A stretch of 64,000 nt of DNA, taken from the NCBI GenBank assembly GCA_965227035.1, contig OZ245724.1:806001-870000 (forward strand), given 5' to 3'. Each line of letters opens with the position of its first letter. The stretch's first letter is position 1. Shown here piece after piece: positions 34,209 to 42,372 of this stretch. This DNA is from CBDDFQ01 sp965227035. GTDB taxonomy: Bacteria; Pseudomonadota; Gammaproteobacteria; Burkholderiales; Burkholderiaceae_C. The position numbers and the translations under genes are program-made. The notes under the pieces are model-generated. The model had not been told where the DNA came from and searched no databases. It saw only the letters and a list, made by a program, of their open reading frames with translations.

Positions 34209-35419
34209 GAGACATCGATCTGCGGCGCGACCTGAAGTGTCGGCACAACCGGCATTTTGGTTTCTGCGGACGTCAGCAGGGCCAAGGTGACTTCGGTGGT
34301 CGCTTGCGCCCACCGACCGCTGTGCAGCGGCGCTTTGTTCCCGCGCAAGGTCGCGACGAGTTCGTCGATCACCTCCGCACGAGGAATGGCTGGAACGGGT
34401 GATTCGATGAAGTCGACGTTTTGATCTGCGTAAACATGAATGCCCAAAGCGGTGATTCGAAGGTCCGCTTTGTCGCAACTCACGATGACCGGCCCGAAAT
34501 GTTGATTCGCCCTGTTGGGATCGAACGATGCCTGGGTGTACTTGTCGCCGCCGTAGTTGCGCGCGGCTTTCAACGCAGCTTCCTCATCCGCTGATTTCGC
34601 ATCGCTCAATCGTCGACGCGCGGCACCGTAGTCGGCACTGTTTTTCGTCTGGCCCATTTCGCCGATGCGATCCATGTATTCGTCGCTGTCGAAGTGGCCG
34701 TAGCCGCTGTAGGTAGATGACGCGAACGCGCCGTTGGCAAACGAAATGATCGCGCTGTAGGCGACTTCTGTGGGGCGCGCTCTGTCCCATGCGCCAGTTT
34801 GCGCGAACACCGAGGTCACCATGCCGCCACCGAGTAATCGCACGATGTCGATCTGATGCGCTGCCTGGCTATGTATCACGCCTCCACCAGCCTTCGTGTC
34901 GAGCTCCTCGGGGCGGCGAGGGCGATAGAGGAAGTCGGTGAAGTTCATGGCGTGGATCATGCGCACGTCGCCATAAGTGCCTTGCGCAATCAACTTCGCC
35001 GCCTGAAGTACGGGTGCATTGAAGCTGTGACTGTGGCCGACGATCATCTGCACACCGGCACGCTCCACCGCATCGATCATCGAAGCGCATTCGGCCAGCG
35101 TGATTGCCATCGGTTTTTCCACGAGCACATGCTTGCCATGCGATGCTGCAATGCGCACATGCTCGGCATGGAACTGATGTGGTGTGGCAATGTAGATCGC
35201 TTCCACATCGTCCTGTTTGCACAGCGCTTCGATCGAATCGAACGTGGGTGCTGCGAAGTCTTTCTCGAACTGCGATCGAGCGATTGCGATCGGATCGCTT
35301 GCGCCCACGAGTTTTACTCTTTCGTCTGCCATGAAAGTGGGCAGCATCAGTGTGAACGCGCGACCCAGACCGGCAACGCCGATCCGAATCGAATCCGGTC
35401 GGGAAGTGTCGGCGGACAT
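34205..35419 (-). CDS. Gfo/Idh/MocA-family dehydrogenase, likely 4,5-dihydro-4,5-dihydroxyphthalate dehydrogenase
   Basis: A 404-residue NAD(P)-dependent oxidoreductase. The Rossmann motif is GVAGLGRAF, followed by the family motif EKPMAITLAEC and a C-terminal beta-sheet domain with GGGVIHSQAAHQID. In phthalate clusters (Pht4/OphB) this family oxidises the cis-dihydrodiol to 4,5-dihydroxyphthalate. Its neighbours are the reductase (stop and start overlap by one base) and the MarR regulator, with the oxygenase just across the divergent promoter, so the assignment is good. Confidence 0.87.
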   Translation of the reverse strand: MSADTSRPDSIRIGVAGLGRAFTLMLPTFMADERVKLVGASDPIAIARSQFEKDFAAPTFDSIEALCKQDDVEAIYIATPHQFHAEHVRIAASHGKHVLVEKPMAITLAECASMIDAVERAGVQMIVGHSHSFNAPVLQAAKLIAQGTYGDVRMIHAMNFTDFLYRPRRPEELDTKAGGGVIHSQAAHQIDIVRLLGGGMVTSVFAQTGAWDRARPTEVAYSAIISFANGAFASSTYSGYGHFDSDEYMDRIGEMGQTKNSADYGAARRRLSDAKSADEEAALKAARNYGGDKYTQASFDPNRANQHFGPVIVSCDKADLRITALGIHVYADQNVDFIESPVPAIPRAEVIDELVATLRGNKAPLHSGRWAQATTEVTLALLTSAETKMPVVPTLQVAPQIDVS

Positions 35420-36402
35420 TACAGATCGAGCACCAGTTCAGGCGATTTCGCGCGCGACACGCACACCATGATGTTGTGCTCCCTGTCGTCGTCGGTCATC
35501 ACCATGTCGCGATGGTCGGCTTCGCCTTCGAGTAGTCGCGTCTTGCACGATCCACAGGTGCCGCTTTCGCAGGAACTCATCACGCGAATACCGTCGGCTC
35601 GAAGCACTTCGAGAATGGTTTTGTCGGTGGGAATATGAATCGTCTTGCCGCTCTTCGCGAGCTTCACGTCGAAGGGGGTGTTGGTGGCTGCAATGCTGGC
35701 GTCGACCCCGAAGCTCTCGAAGTGAACGGAGCCGAACGCCCAGTGGCCAGACATGTCTTTCACTGCATCCATCAAGCCGCGTGGGCCGCAGCAGTAAATA
35801 TGCGCGTTGGTAGGCTTCTCGAATACCGGCCAGAAATCGAATGCGTCGTTCGGGTCGCCGTTGTCGTGATGGATTTTTACGACGCCGGGAAACTCGTCTT
35901 TCAACTCCTCGACGAATGCAGTGCTGTCTGCATCGCGAGTGCAGTAGTAGAGCTTGAACTTGCCTTTCCCCGAACTCTTCAGATATCTCATCATCGACAA
36001 CACGGGAGTGATCCCGATGCCGCCTGCAACGAAAATGAAATTGCTTGCGCGTGGTGCCAGTTCGAAGTTGTTGCGCGGCTCGCTCACCGAGATGAGATCG
36101 CCCTGACTGACGTCGTCTGCCATGCTCATGGATCCACCCCGACCGTTTGCATCGCGCTTAACCGCGATCTGGTAATAGTCGATTTCGGCTGGGTCGCTGC
36201 ACAGCGAATAGTTGCGTCTCGATCCGTTCGGCAACTCGACCGTGAGATGCGATCCGGCGGTGAATTCAGGCAGTGTTTGTCCTTCCGGGTCGCGAAACTC
36301 GAACAGGTAAATGTCTTTCGCGATTTCGCTTTTCGAGGCTACGAGCAGCTTCTTGAATTCCGGCTCTACCGTTGCATCGACGTTAGCTGTTTGTGTGTTC
36401 AT
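35419..36402 (-). CDS. Phthalate dioxygenase reductase-type protein
   Basis: A 327-residue electron-transfer protein feeding the oxygenase. Domains in order: flavin-binding (RNYSLCSDP), NAD-binding (VAGGIGITPVLSMMRYL, then CCGPRGLMDAV) and a C-terminal plant-type [2Fe-2S] ferredoxin (SCESGTCGSCKTRLLEGEAD with the fourth Cys in NIMVCVSR). This order is that of phthalate dioxygenase reductase. Start at 36402 (MNTQTANVDATVEPEF) has AAGGAG ten bases upstream. It may also serve the oxygenase at 9.6-11.3 kb, which has no reductase of its own; that is speculative. Confidence 0.9.
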   Translation of the reverse strand: MNTQTANVDATVEPEFKKLLVASKSEIAKDIYLFEFRDPEGQTLPEFTAGSHLTVELPNGSRRNYSLCSDPAEIDYYQIAVKRDANGRGGSMSMADDVSQGDLISVSEPRNNFELAPRASNFIFVAGGIGITPVLSMMRYLKSSGKGKFKLYYCTRDADSTAFVEELKDEFPGVVKIHHDNGDPNDAFDFWPVFEKPTNAHIYCCGPRGLMDAVKDMSGHWAFGSVHFESFGVDASIAATNTPFDVKLAKSGKTIHIPTDKTILEVLRADGIRVMSSCESGTCGSCKTRLLEGEADHRDMVMTDDDREHNIMVCVSRAKSPELVLDL

Positions 36403-36496
36403 CGTTGGTGTCTCCTTGGCCTGTCGCGAGTGGTTGACGCACCTGATGAGCAAGAGTGATCGGTCGCAGCGTCCCTACGCATTAGTCAAACCCCTC

Positions 36497-36538
36497 TTGA
36501 CAACTTCTGGTGTGGCAAATAATCTTAGGGCTCTAAGA
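36497..36538 (+). promoter_or_regulatory. Phthalate oxygenase promoter with overlapping dyad operator
   Basis: A perfect -35 TTGACA (36497-36502) is followed after 15 bases by AATAAT (36518-36523) or after 17 by TAATCT (36520-36525). A dyad TCTTAG-GGCT-CTAAGA (36523-36538), embedded in a longer near-palindrome of about 24 bases, covers the -10 side. The oxygenase start codon is 31 bases further on. This is where a MarR dimer would block transcription. Confidence 0.6.
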
Positions 36539-36569
36539 ATATCATCCCCAACGAAGCGAGGCAAACAAG

Positions 36570-37943
36570 ATGTTGACTAAAGAAGAGAACGAACTTCTGG
36601 CGCGTGTCGAAGGCGACGCGCCCATGGGCCAACTCATGCGTCGTCACTGGATTCCCGCGCTTCTGACCGAAGAAATTCCCGACTCCGATGGCGCGCCGGT
36701 GCCGGTCAAATTGTTCGGCGAAGAACTGGTTGCGTGGCGCGATTCCGATGGACGCGTGGGCCTGATGGATCGATATTGCCCGCATCGCCGCGCGTCGCTC
36801 GTGTTCGGTCGAAACGAAGACTGCGGACTGCGCTGCCTCTATCACGGCTGGAAGGTCGATGTCGAAGGCAAGGTCGTCGAGATGCCGTCGGAGCCGGTCG
36901 AGGCTTGCAAGAACAACAACGTGAATCACAAGGCTTATGCAACGCACGAGCACTGCGGAATTGTCTGGGCCTGGATGGGCGCCAAAGAAGACATGCCCGA
37001 GTTCGAGCCGCCTCCGTTCGCGCCCACCAAGGACGCGAAAGTCAGCATCGTCAAGATACAGATCGACTGCAACTGGGCGCAGATTCTCGAAGGTGCCATC
37101 GACTCGGCGCATAGCTCCACGTTGCATTCGACCGACATGACGCCGGCTCATGGCGAAGCCCGTGCCACCTCGTCGGGATGGCTGCGGCCCACGACCGACA
37201 AGGCGCCGCGTCTGCAGGTGCAACCTACGACCTACGGTTTCAAATACGCGGCAATCCGTCGTCCTATCGCGAACGCGAACACGCACGAATACATTCGCAT
37301 GTCGTTGTTCGTCGCGCCGTTCACCGTGATGATTCCGCCGAACAGCGCGTACAACGTCGCGAATATCAACGTGCCGATCGACGACACCCACACGATGTTC
37401 CACTTCATCGCGTGGACTGAGTCGGCGGCTGGTGGCATCGATCAGGAAGAATGGCGCAAGTTCTGCGGCGCGCAGATCGGCATCGACGTCGACTCGAGCT
37501 ACAGGAAGTTCCGCGTGCTCGAGAACAACTACAAGCAGGATCGCATCCTCATGAAGACCGGTGCGAGCTTCACCGGCATTCGCGGCATTCCGAATCAGGA
37601 CATTGCGATGTGGGAAACCATGGGTCCTATCGCCGACCGAACCAACGACCGTCTCGGCGCGAGCGATCAGGCCATCGTCGAGTTTCGGCGTGTGATGGTG
37701 GAAGCGGTGAAGAATTTCCGAGACGGCTCGCCTGCCATCGGCACCCGTACCGCAGTGGCCAACACAGAATCGCCATTCATCGAGCAAGCGACTTTGCGAT
37801 CGTTCGAAGGGGTTGTCCCTAAGGGCACCGAGTGGCGCGATCTCGATAATTCGGAAGCGCAGAAAGCGCGTGCGAACGAAGCGAAGGCAGCTTCTGCTTC
37901 GTCGTCGAGTCAGGCCAAGCCTAAGGAGACGACAGCGGCCTGA
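36570..37943 (+). CDS. Phthalate 4,5-dioxygenase-type oxygenase component
   Basis: Single-subunit Rieske oxygenase of 457 residues. Rieske ligands are C70-x-H72 (YCPHRRASL) and C89-x2-H92 (CLYHGW). The mononuclear iron site is in NWAQILEGAIDSAHSSTLHS (about 169-188). These spacings, the PMGQLMRRHWIPALL start and the TPAHGEARAT region fit phthalate 4,5-dioxygenase and related 3-chlorobenzoate or isophthalate enzymes. The last 30 residues are a low-complexity Ala/Ser/Lys tail. Together with the reductase, dehydrogenase and decarboxylase around it, phthalate is the most likely substrate. Confidence 0.9.
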   Translation: MLTKEENELLARVEGDAPMGQLMRRHWIPALLTEEIPDSDGAPVPVKLFGEELVAWRDSDGRVGLMDRYCPHRRASLVFGRNEDCGLRCLYHGWKVDVEGKVVEMPSEPVEACKNNNVNHKAYATHEHCGIVWAWMGAKEDMPEFEPPPFAPTKDAKVSIVKIQIDCNWAQILEGAIDSAHSSTLHSTDMTPAHGEARATSSGWLRPTTDKAPRLQVQPTTYGFKYAAIRRPIANANTHEYIRMSLFVAPFTVMIPPNSAYNVANINVPIDDTHTMFHFIAWTESAAGGIDQEEWRKFCGAQIGIDVDSSYRKFRVLENNYKQDRILMKTGASFTGIRGIPNQDIAMWETMGPIADRTNDRLGASDQAIVEFRRVMVEAVKNFRDGSPAIGTRTAVANTESPFIEQATLRSFEGVVPKGTEWRDLDNSEAQKARANEAKAASASSSSQAKPKETTAA

Positions 37944-37977
37944 AGTTAGATAGATGTGTGAATGAGAGTGAGACAAG

Positions 37978-38001
37978 AAATCCGGCATAGCGACCGGATT
38001 T
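37978..38001 (+). terminator. Hairpin between the oxygenase and Bug receptor genes
   Basis: AAATCCGG (37978-37985) pairs with CCGGATTT (37994-38001) around an 8-base loop, followed by TTC. It may be a weak terminator or attenuator lowering expression of the genes downstream of the oxygenase. Confidence 0.45.
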
Positions 38002-38031
38002 TCAATAACTAACCGAAGAACGGAGACAACG

Positions 38032-39027
38032 ATGAATACCAAAAGGTCGAACTTGAGGGTGAGCGCGCGAGCACTGGCTGTGGCAACTTTTTCGATAGTG
38101 TTCGCATCTACTGCGATGGCCCAGGCGGCCTATCCGAGCCGGCCCATCAAATTCGTGGTTCCCTATTCTCCCGGCGGATTGCCAGATACGGTCGCACGCA
38201 TCTACGCCCAACGCCTTGGCGATCGTCTGGGACAACCCGTTGTCGTCGACAACAAGCCCGGATCGAACGGCGTTGTCGCTGCTCAGGCACTCACCTCGTC
38301 GCCTACCGACGGCTATACCTTTCTAGTGACCGACGGATCGATGTTCTCCATCAATCCGATGATCTACAAGAACTTGAGCTACGACTACAAGCGCGACTAC
38401 TTGCCGGTATCCCTCGCGGCCCGTGCGCCGCTTTATCTGGCAGCAAATCCGAAGGTGCCTGCGAACACGCTGGCCGAATTCATTGCATTGGTGAAGTCGA
38501 AACCCGGCACGCTCAATTACGGATCTTCGGGCGTGGGTAGTACTCATCATTTGACGATGGAAGCAATGAAGGCATCGCTCGGGCTCAACCTCGAACACAT
38601 TCCGTTCAAGGGATCGGGCCAATCCGTTCCGGCGCTCGTCGGCGGTCAGGTCGATGTGCTCTTCTCCGCGTTGCCATCGCTATCCGGCTTCGTGAAATCA
38701 GGCCAGGTGAAATTGCTTGCGACCAACGCTGCCAAGCGCTCGCCGACAGAGCCGAACACTCCCGCCATTGCTGAAATCATTCCCGGCTTCGACTTCGCGC
38801 CAATCGTGGGAGTGCTCGCTCTGAGGGGCACACCGCAAGCCGCGATTGATCGCATCAGCCAGGAGATGGCAGCCATTTCGAAAATGCCGGAGGTCATCAC
38901 GACGCTGACGACGGCAGGCATCGACGCCATCGGCGGCACGCCTGCCGAATACGACAAGGCGATTCTTGGCGAGAACGAACGCCTGGGCGGCGCGATCAAG
39001 GCTGCTGGAATCAAGCCGGTCGAGTGA
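38032..39027 (+). CDS. Bug-family tripartite tricarboxylate transporter receptor
   Basis: Periplasmic receptor of 331 residues. Signal peptide with cleavage after ASTAMAQA (about residue 32). The mature protein begins with the Bug signature YPSRPIKFVVPYSPGGLPDTVAR, and has the ligand loop GSNGVVAAQAL and DGYTFLVTDGS. Within the phthalate cluster, between oxygenase and decarboxylase genes, its ligand is plausibly phthalate, as known for some Bug-like receptors next to phthalate genes. No TctA/TctB membrane genes are in the window. Confidence 0.88.
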   Translation: MNTKRSNLRVSARALAVATFSIVFASTAMAQAAYPSRPIKFVVPYSPGGLPDTVARIYAQRLGDRLGQPVVVDNKPGSNGVVAAQALTSSPTDGYTFLVTDGSMFSINPMIYKNLSYDYKRDYLPVSLAARAPLYLAANPKVPANTLAEFIALVKSKPGTLNYGSSGVGSTHHLTMEAMKASLGLNLEHIPFKGSGQSVPALVGGQVDVLFSALPSLSGFVKSGQVKLLATNAAKRSPTEPNTPAIAEIIPGFDFAPIVGVLALRGTPQAAIDRISQEMAAISKMPEVITTLTTAGIDAIGGTPAEYDKAILGENERLGGAIKAAGIKPVE

Positions 39028-39073
39028 AGACCTTCCGCAATGACGATATTGAAACTTTAGGAATCGGATAAGC

Positions 39074-40066
39074 ATGTCAAAACTGAAGCTCACCTTCGGG
39101 TGCTGGGATTACGACCGCGTGCGCGGCGTTCAGGATGGAAGCATTCAGCCCGATGGGATCGACCTTAATTTTCTGAACATGCCGGTGGAAGAAACTTTTT
39201 TCCGGATGCTTCGGCACAAGGAGTTCGATGTCGCGGAGATGTCGCTGTCCTCGTACACCGTGTCGACCTTTCGCGATCCCAAGCCCTTCATCGCGATTCC
39301 TATTTTTCCGTCGCGTTTCTTTCGCCATTCGAGCATTTACATCAACGCGAATTCGGGCATCAAGAGTGCTAAAGATTTAATTGGCAAGAAGATCGGCACG
39401 CCCGAATATCAAATGACGGCGCCGGTATGGATCCGCGGCATTCTTCAGGACCACTACGGTGTGCCTATCGACGGTGCGCATTACTTCACCGGTGGAGAGG
39501 AAGAACCGGGGCGCGACGAGAAGATCAAACTCGATCTGCCGCCGAATATCAAAGTCACACCCATCGGACCCGACAAGACTCTCACGCAAATGCTGTACGA
39601 CGGTGAGATCGATGCTCTCTACACGGCGCGCATGCCTTCCACCTTCCTGAAGGGCGACGGTCGAGTCGTTCGTCTGTTCGAAGACTACGAAGCGCGCGAG
39701 CGCGCTTACTTCAAAGAGACCGGCATCTTCCCGATCATGCATACGGTCGCGATCAAGCGCGAGGTATACGAAGCCAACCGTTGGGTGGCTCAATCGATGA
39801 TGAAAGCGCTCATCGAATCCCAGAAGAAAACTTATGAAGACCTGTACGAAACCGCTGCCTTGAAGGCAATGCTTCCATGGCTTACATCCCATGTCGAGCA
39901 GGTCAAGAAAGAGATGGGACAAGACTATTGGCCTTACGGATTCGATAAGAACCAGAAGACCTTAAGTACCTTTCTTCGTTATCACCACGAACAGGGCTTG
40001 TCTAAAACGTTGCGTCAACCTAACGAACTTTTTGCGCCCGAGACCCTCGAGTCTTTCAAAATCTAG
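39074..40066 (+). CDS. 4,5-dihydroxyphthalate decarboxylase
   Basis: A 330-residue protein resembling Pht5/OphC, which removes CO2 from 4,5-dihydroxyphthalate to give protocatechuate. The family is recognised by LTFGCWDYDRVRGVQDGSI at the N-terminus, EETFFRMLRHKEFDVAEMSLSSY, FPSRFFRHSSIYIN and the late DYWPYGFDKNQKTL segment; the fold is that of a periplasmic-binding-like protein without signal peptide. It completes the phthalate-to-protocatechuate route with the oxygenase, reductase and dehydrogenase nearby, and its product feeds the pca genes at 5.4-7.9 kb. Confidence 0.9.
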   Translation: MSKLKLTFGCWDYDRVRGVQDGSIQPDGIDLNFLNMPVEETFFRMLRHKEFDVAEMSLSSYTVSTFRDPKPFIAIPIFPSRFFRHSSIYINANSGIKSAKDLIGKKIGTPEYQMTAPVWIRGILQDHYGVPIDGAHYFTGGEEEPGRDEKIKLDLPPNIKVTPIGPDKTLTQMLYDGEIDALYTARMPSTFLKGDGRVVRLFEDYEARERAYFKETGIFPIMHTVAIKREVYEANRWVAQSMMKALIESQKKTYEDLYETAALKAMLPWLTSHVEQVKKEMGQDYWPYGFDKNQKTLSTFLRYHHEQGLSKTLRQPNELFAPETLESFKI

Positions 40067-40151
40067 AACTAGAGTTCCTAGAACGGTCGTCCGGTTCACA
40101 CGCCGCAAGGCGTTCCGTGAATAGATACCGCCCGCCTCAGCAGTCCCACCG

Positions 40152-40179
40152 TTGCGTTTAGTTGCAAGCACGCTAATAT
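40152..40179 (+). promoter_or_regulatory. Possible promoter of the histidine kinase operon
   Basis: TTGCGT (40152-40157) and TAATAT (40174-40179) are 16 bases apart, about 40 bases before the kinase start codon. Both are reasonable sigma-70 hexamers; no experimental support. Confidence 0.4.
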
Positions 40180-40219
40180 GGTTTTGCGTCAGTAGTTTTA
40201 AACGCAATAAGGGTGGGGA

Positions 40220-41590
40220 ATGAGAAAGCTTGTCTTTCCGCGAGCCAGATTGCGGGGGCAGTCCAGCCTGGCGTTTGCCATGTTGCTGGTAGGGCTCTTC
40301 GCCTTCATTGGCCTGGCTTACGTGAGCCAGAAAAGCCTAAGCGAAGTGATCTCCTTTGGCGAGGCAGATCGCCGTTCGCTCGAAAACCTCGACCTCATCG
40401 AGCAGACATTGTCGTTGCTCAAAGATATCGAAACCGGGCAGCGCGGCTTTGTGATCACAGGCAACGACGAATTCCTCGAGCCTTATCGTTCTGCCCACGG
40501 CGCTTTCGAATCGACTTACTTATTGATGCGCGACAGGTTGATCGCAGACCAGGTCGGATACGGCAAGCGACTGGATCGACTCATCTATGAGCGCCTCACG
40601 CAGGCCGAGCGAAACATCACCGACCGAAAGCGGGTCGGTGCGGAAATCATCAAGGACACCTCTCGCTTCGTTGCCGGGAAGTCGGTCATGGACGAGATCA
40701 GATCCGAGTTCGACCGTTTGAGAAACGCTCAGTCCGACATTCTCAGCAGGCGGCATGCCGAGGTCTCGCACATGGAGCGTCAAACTCGCGCGCTGGAAAC
40801 TGCGCTCGGCGTGGTGGGCTGCGTGCTGCTCGTCATCTCGATCGCCTTTCTTGCCCTCGAACGCGTCAAGCGGGATCGGGCCGAGAGCGAGCTGAGAACG
40901 TTGAATGCGATGCTGGAAACTTCGGTCGCCAGCCGTACCAGCGAACTCACTTCTGCGCTGGTTCGAATCAAGAGTTTCGCGCAGGAACTCAACCAGAGCA
41001 TCGAAGACGAGCGGCGCCGATTGGCTCGCGAAGTGCACGACCAGCTCGGACAAATCTTCACTGCGCTCAAGATGCTGGTCACGGGGCTTCGCTTGCGTCC
41101 TTCGGAAGGGCTACGCGATGACACGATGCACGAGCTGACCGAATTGCTCGACGAAGGCGTCAACGTGTCGCGTCAGATCGCCTCCCAGCTCAGGCCGCCG
41201 CTGCTCGACGATCTGGGACTGGCGGCCGCTATCGGTCATCACGCTCAAACCTTGACTCGCCATTCAGATCTTCGGATTAATGTCGAAATACAAGAAGACA
41301 GGGCGCTCGATCCCGATCAGGCATCCCAGCTTTTCAGGATCGTTCAGGAAGCGCTGACCAACGTGATGCGGCATTCGAGGGCGAACGAGGTGCACGTGAT
41401 TGGCGCCAGGACCGATACCGGCTATCGCCTGCAGGTCGACGATAACGGCATCGGGCCTGGAGATGTACGTGCGGACGCCAGTGGGCTGCGCAACATGAGC
41501 GAACGCGCATCCATGATGGGCGGATCTTTTTCTTTCGGGCCGGGCGATGACTCCGGCACTGTCGTGACCGTGACCATTCCAAGCACATGA
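40220..41590 (+). CDS. CHASE3-domain sensor histidine kinase (NarX/UhpB type)
   Basis: A 456-residue membrane kinase. Transmembrane helices at about 17-35 and 195-213 flank a periplasmic CHASE3 domain with the hallmark LKDIETGQRGFVITG (68-81). The cytoplasmic part has a short coiled-coil, a HisKA_3 dimerisation domain with the phospho-histidine H273 in RRRLAREVHDQLGQ, and an HATPase domain (FRIVQEALTNVMRHSRA, DNGIGP, GLRNMSERASMMGG). It is coupled by ATGA to its response regulator. CHASE3 ligands are generally unknown. Confidence 0.92.
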   Translation: MRKLVFPRARLRGQSSLAFAMLLVGLFAFIGLAYVSQKSLSEVISFGEADRRSLENLDLIEQTLSLLKDIETGQRGFVITGNDEFLEPYRSAHGAFESTYLLMRDRLIADQVGYGKRLDRLIYERLTQAERNITDRKRVGAEIIKDTSRFVAGKSVMDEIRSEFDRLRNAQSDILSRRHAEVSHMERQTRALETALGVVGCVLLVISIAFLALERVKRDRAESELRTLNAMLETSVASRTSELTSALVRIKSFAQELNQSIEDERRRLAREVHDQLGQIFTALKMLVTGLRLRPSEGLRDDTMHELTELLDEGVNVSRQIASQLRPPLLDDLGLAAAIGHHAQTLTRHSDLRINVEIQEDRALDPDQASQLFRIVQEALTNVMRHSRANEVHVIGARTDTGYRLQVDDNGIGPGDVRADASGLRNMSERASMMGGSFSFGPGDDSGTVVTVTIPST

Positions 41591-42222
41591 AAAACGCACT
41601 AATCGTCGACGACCACCCACTCATCCGTATGGGTGTCAAACAACTGGTCCAAAGCGAGTGGCCGGAAGCGACCGTTCGCGAGGCCGACACGATCGCCTCT
41701 GCGTTGCAATCGATTGCCGATGTCAAACCGGACGTCATCACGCTGGATCTCGGATTGCCCGACACGTCCGGCGCCGAGGGCGTGAAGAAGGTTCTTCGGG
41801 CGGCCGGTGAAACTCCGGTTCTGATCCTGAGCTTCAACGACGAAGCGGCCATAGCGACCCGCCTGTTTCAGATGGGCATTGCGGGCTACGTGCAGAAGGA
41901 CAGGGCGTCGGACGAGCTCCTGATGGCCATCAGGCGGGTGCTGGACGGCAAGCGCTACGTGACCGATGCCCTGGCCGATCGCCTGCTCGATCTGCTCGAC
42001 GGCAAACCGGCCAACGTTCCGCCCCACGAGTTGCTGTCCGCCCAGGAATACAGGGTGATGCTTCTTCTGGCAGAGGGCAAAGGCGCCTCGGACATTGCAG
42101 AGACCATGCATCTGTCTGCGAAGACGGTTACGACCTATCGCGCCCGGATCATGGAAAAAACAGGCTGGAAGAGCAACGTGGAGCTGAGCAGGTATTGCGT
42201 GCAACACAAGCTCACTTCCTGA
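41587..42222 (+). CDS. LuxR/NarL-type response regulator
   Basis: A 211-residue regulator. Receiver domain residues 1-120 with phospho-acceptor D54 in ITLDLGLPD and the conserved lysine in YVQKDRAS. A C-terminal LuxR helix-turn-helix (about 145-205) reads LSAQEYRVMLLLAEGKGASDIAETMHLSAKTVTTYRARIMEK. It is the partner of the overlapping kinase gene. Likely targets are the downstream pilus genes; a GTAGGG/CCCTAC dyad lies 25 bases after its stop. Confidence 0.92.
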   Translation: MKNALIVDDHPLIRMGVKQLVQSEWPEATVREADTIASALQSIADVKPDVITLDLGLPDTSGAEGVKKVLRAAGETPVLILSFNDEAAIATRLFQMGIAGYVQKDRASDELLMAIRRVLDGKRYVTDALADRLLDLLDGKPANVPPHELLSAQEYRVMLLLAEGKGASDIAETMHLSAKTVTTYRARIMEKTGWKSNVELSRYCVQHKLTS

Positions 42223-42246
42223 TTGCCGTGGTGCTTTTCCACCCCT

Positions 42247-42262
42247 GTAGGGTTTGCCCTAC
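42247..42262. promoter_or_regulatory. GTAGGG-TTTG-CCCTAC dyad, candidate response-regulator site
   Basis: Two perfect 6-base arms separated by 4 bases, like the paired heptamers recognised by NarL/LuxR-type regulators. It lies between the regulator gene and the receiver-SCPU fusion gene, about 110 bases before the latter's start. Confidence 0.45.
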
Positions 42263-42281
42263 GACAGCTACCAGCCAACTC

Positions 42282-42308
42282 GTCGCCATCGCGACTGGCG
42301 ATGGCGAC
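42282..42308 (+). terminator. Strong hairpin before the receiver-SCPU gene
   Basis: GTCGCCATCGC (42282-42292) pairs perfectly with GCGATGGCGAC (42298-42308) around GACTG. There is no T-run, only a run of A later at 42326-42331. It could partly end the two-component transcript or protect the mRNA of the pilus genes. Confidence 0.4.
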
Positions 42309-42372
42309 TACTCGGATGCGGCGGCAAAAAATACAGTTGATCCATCGACAAATCAATAAATAGGTGGAAAAA

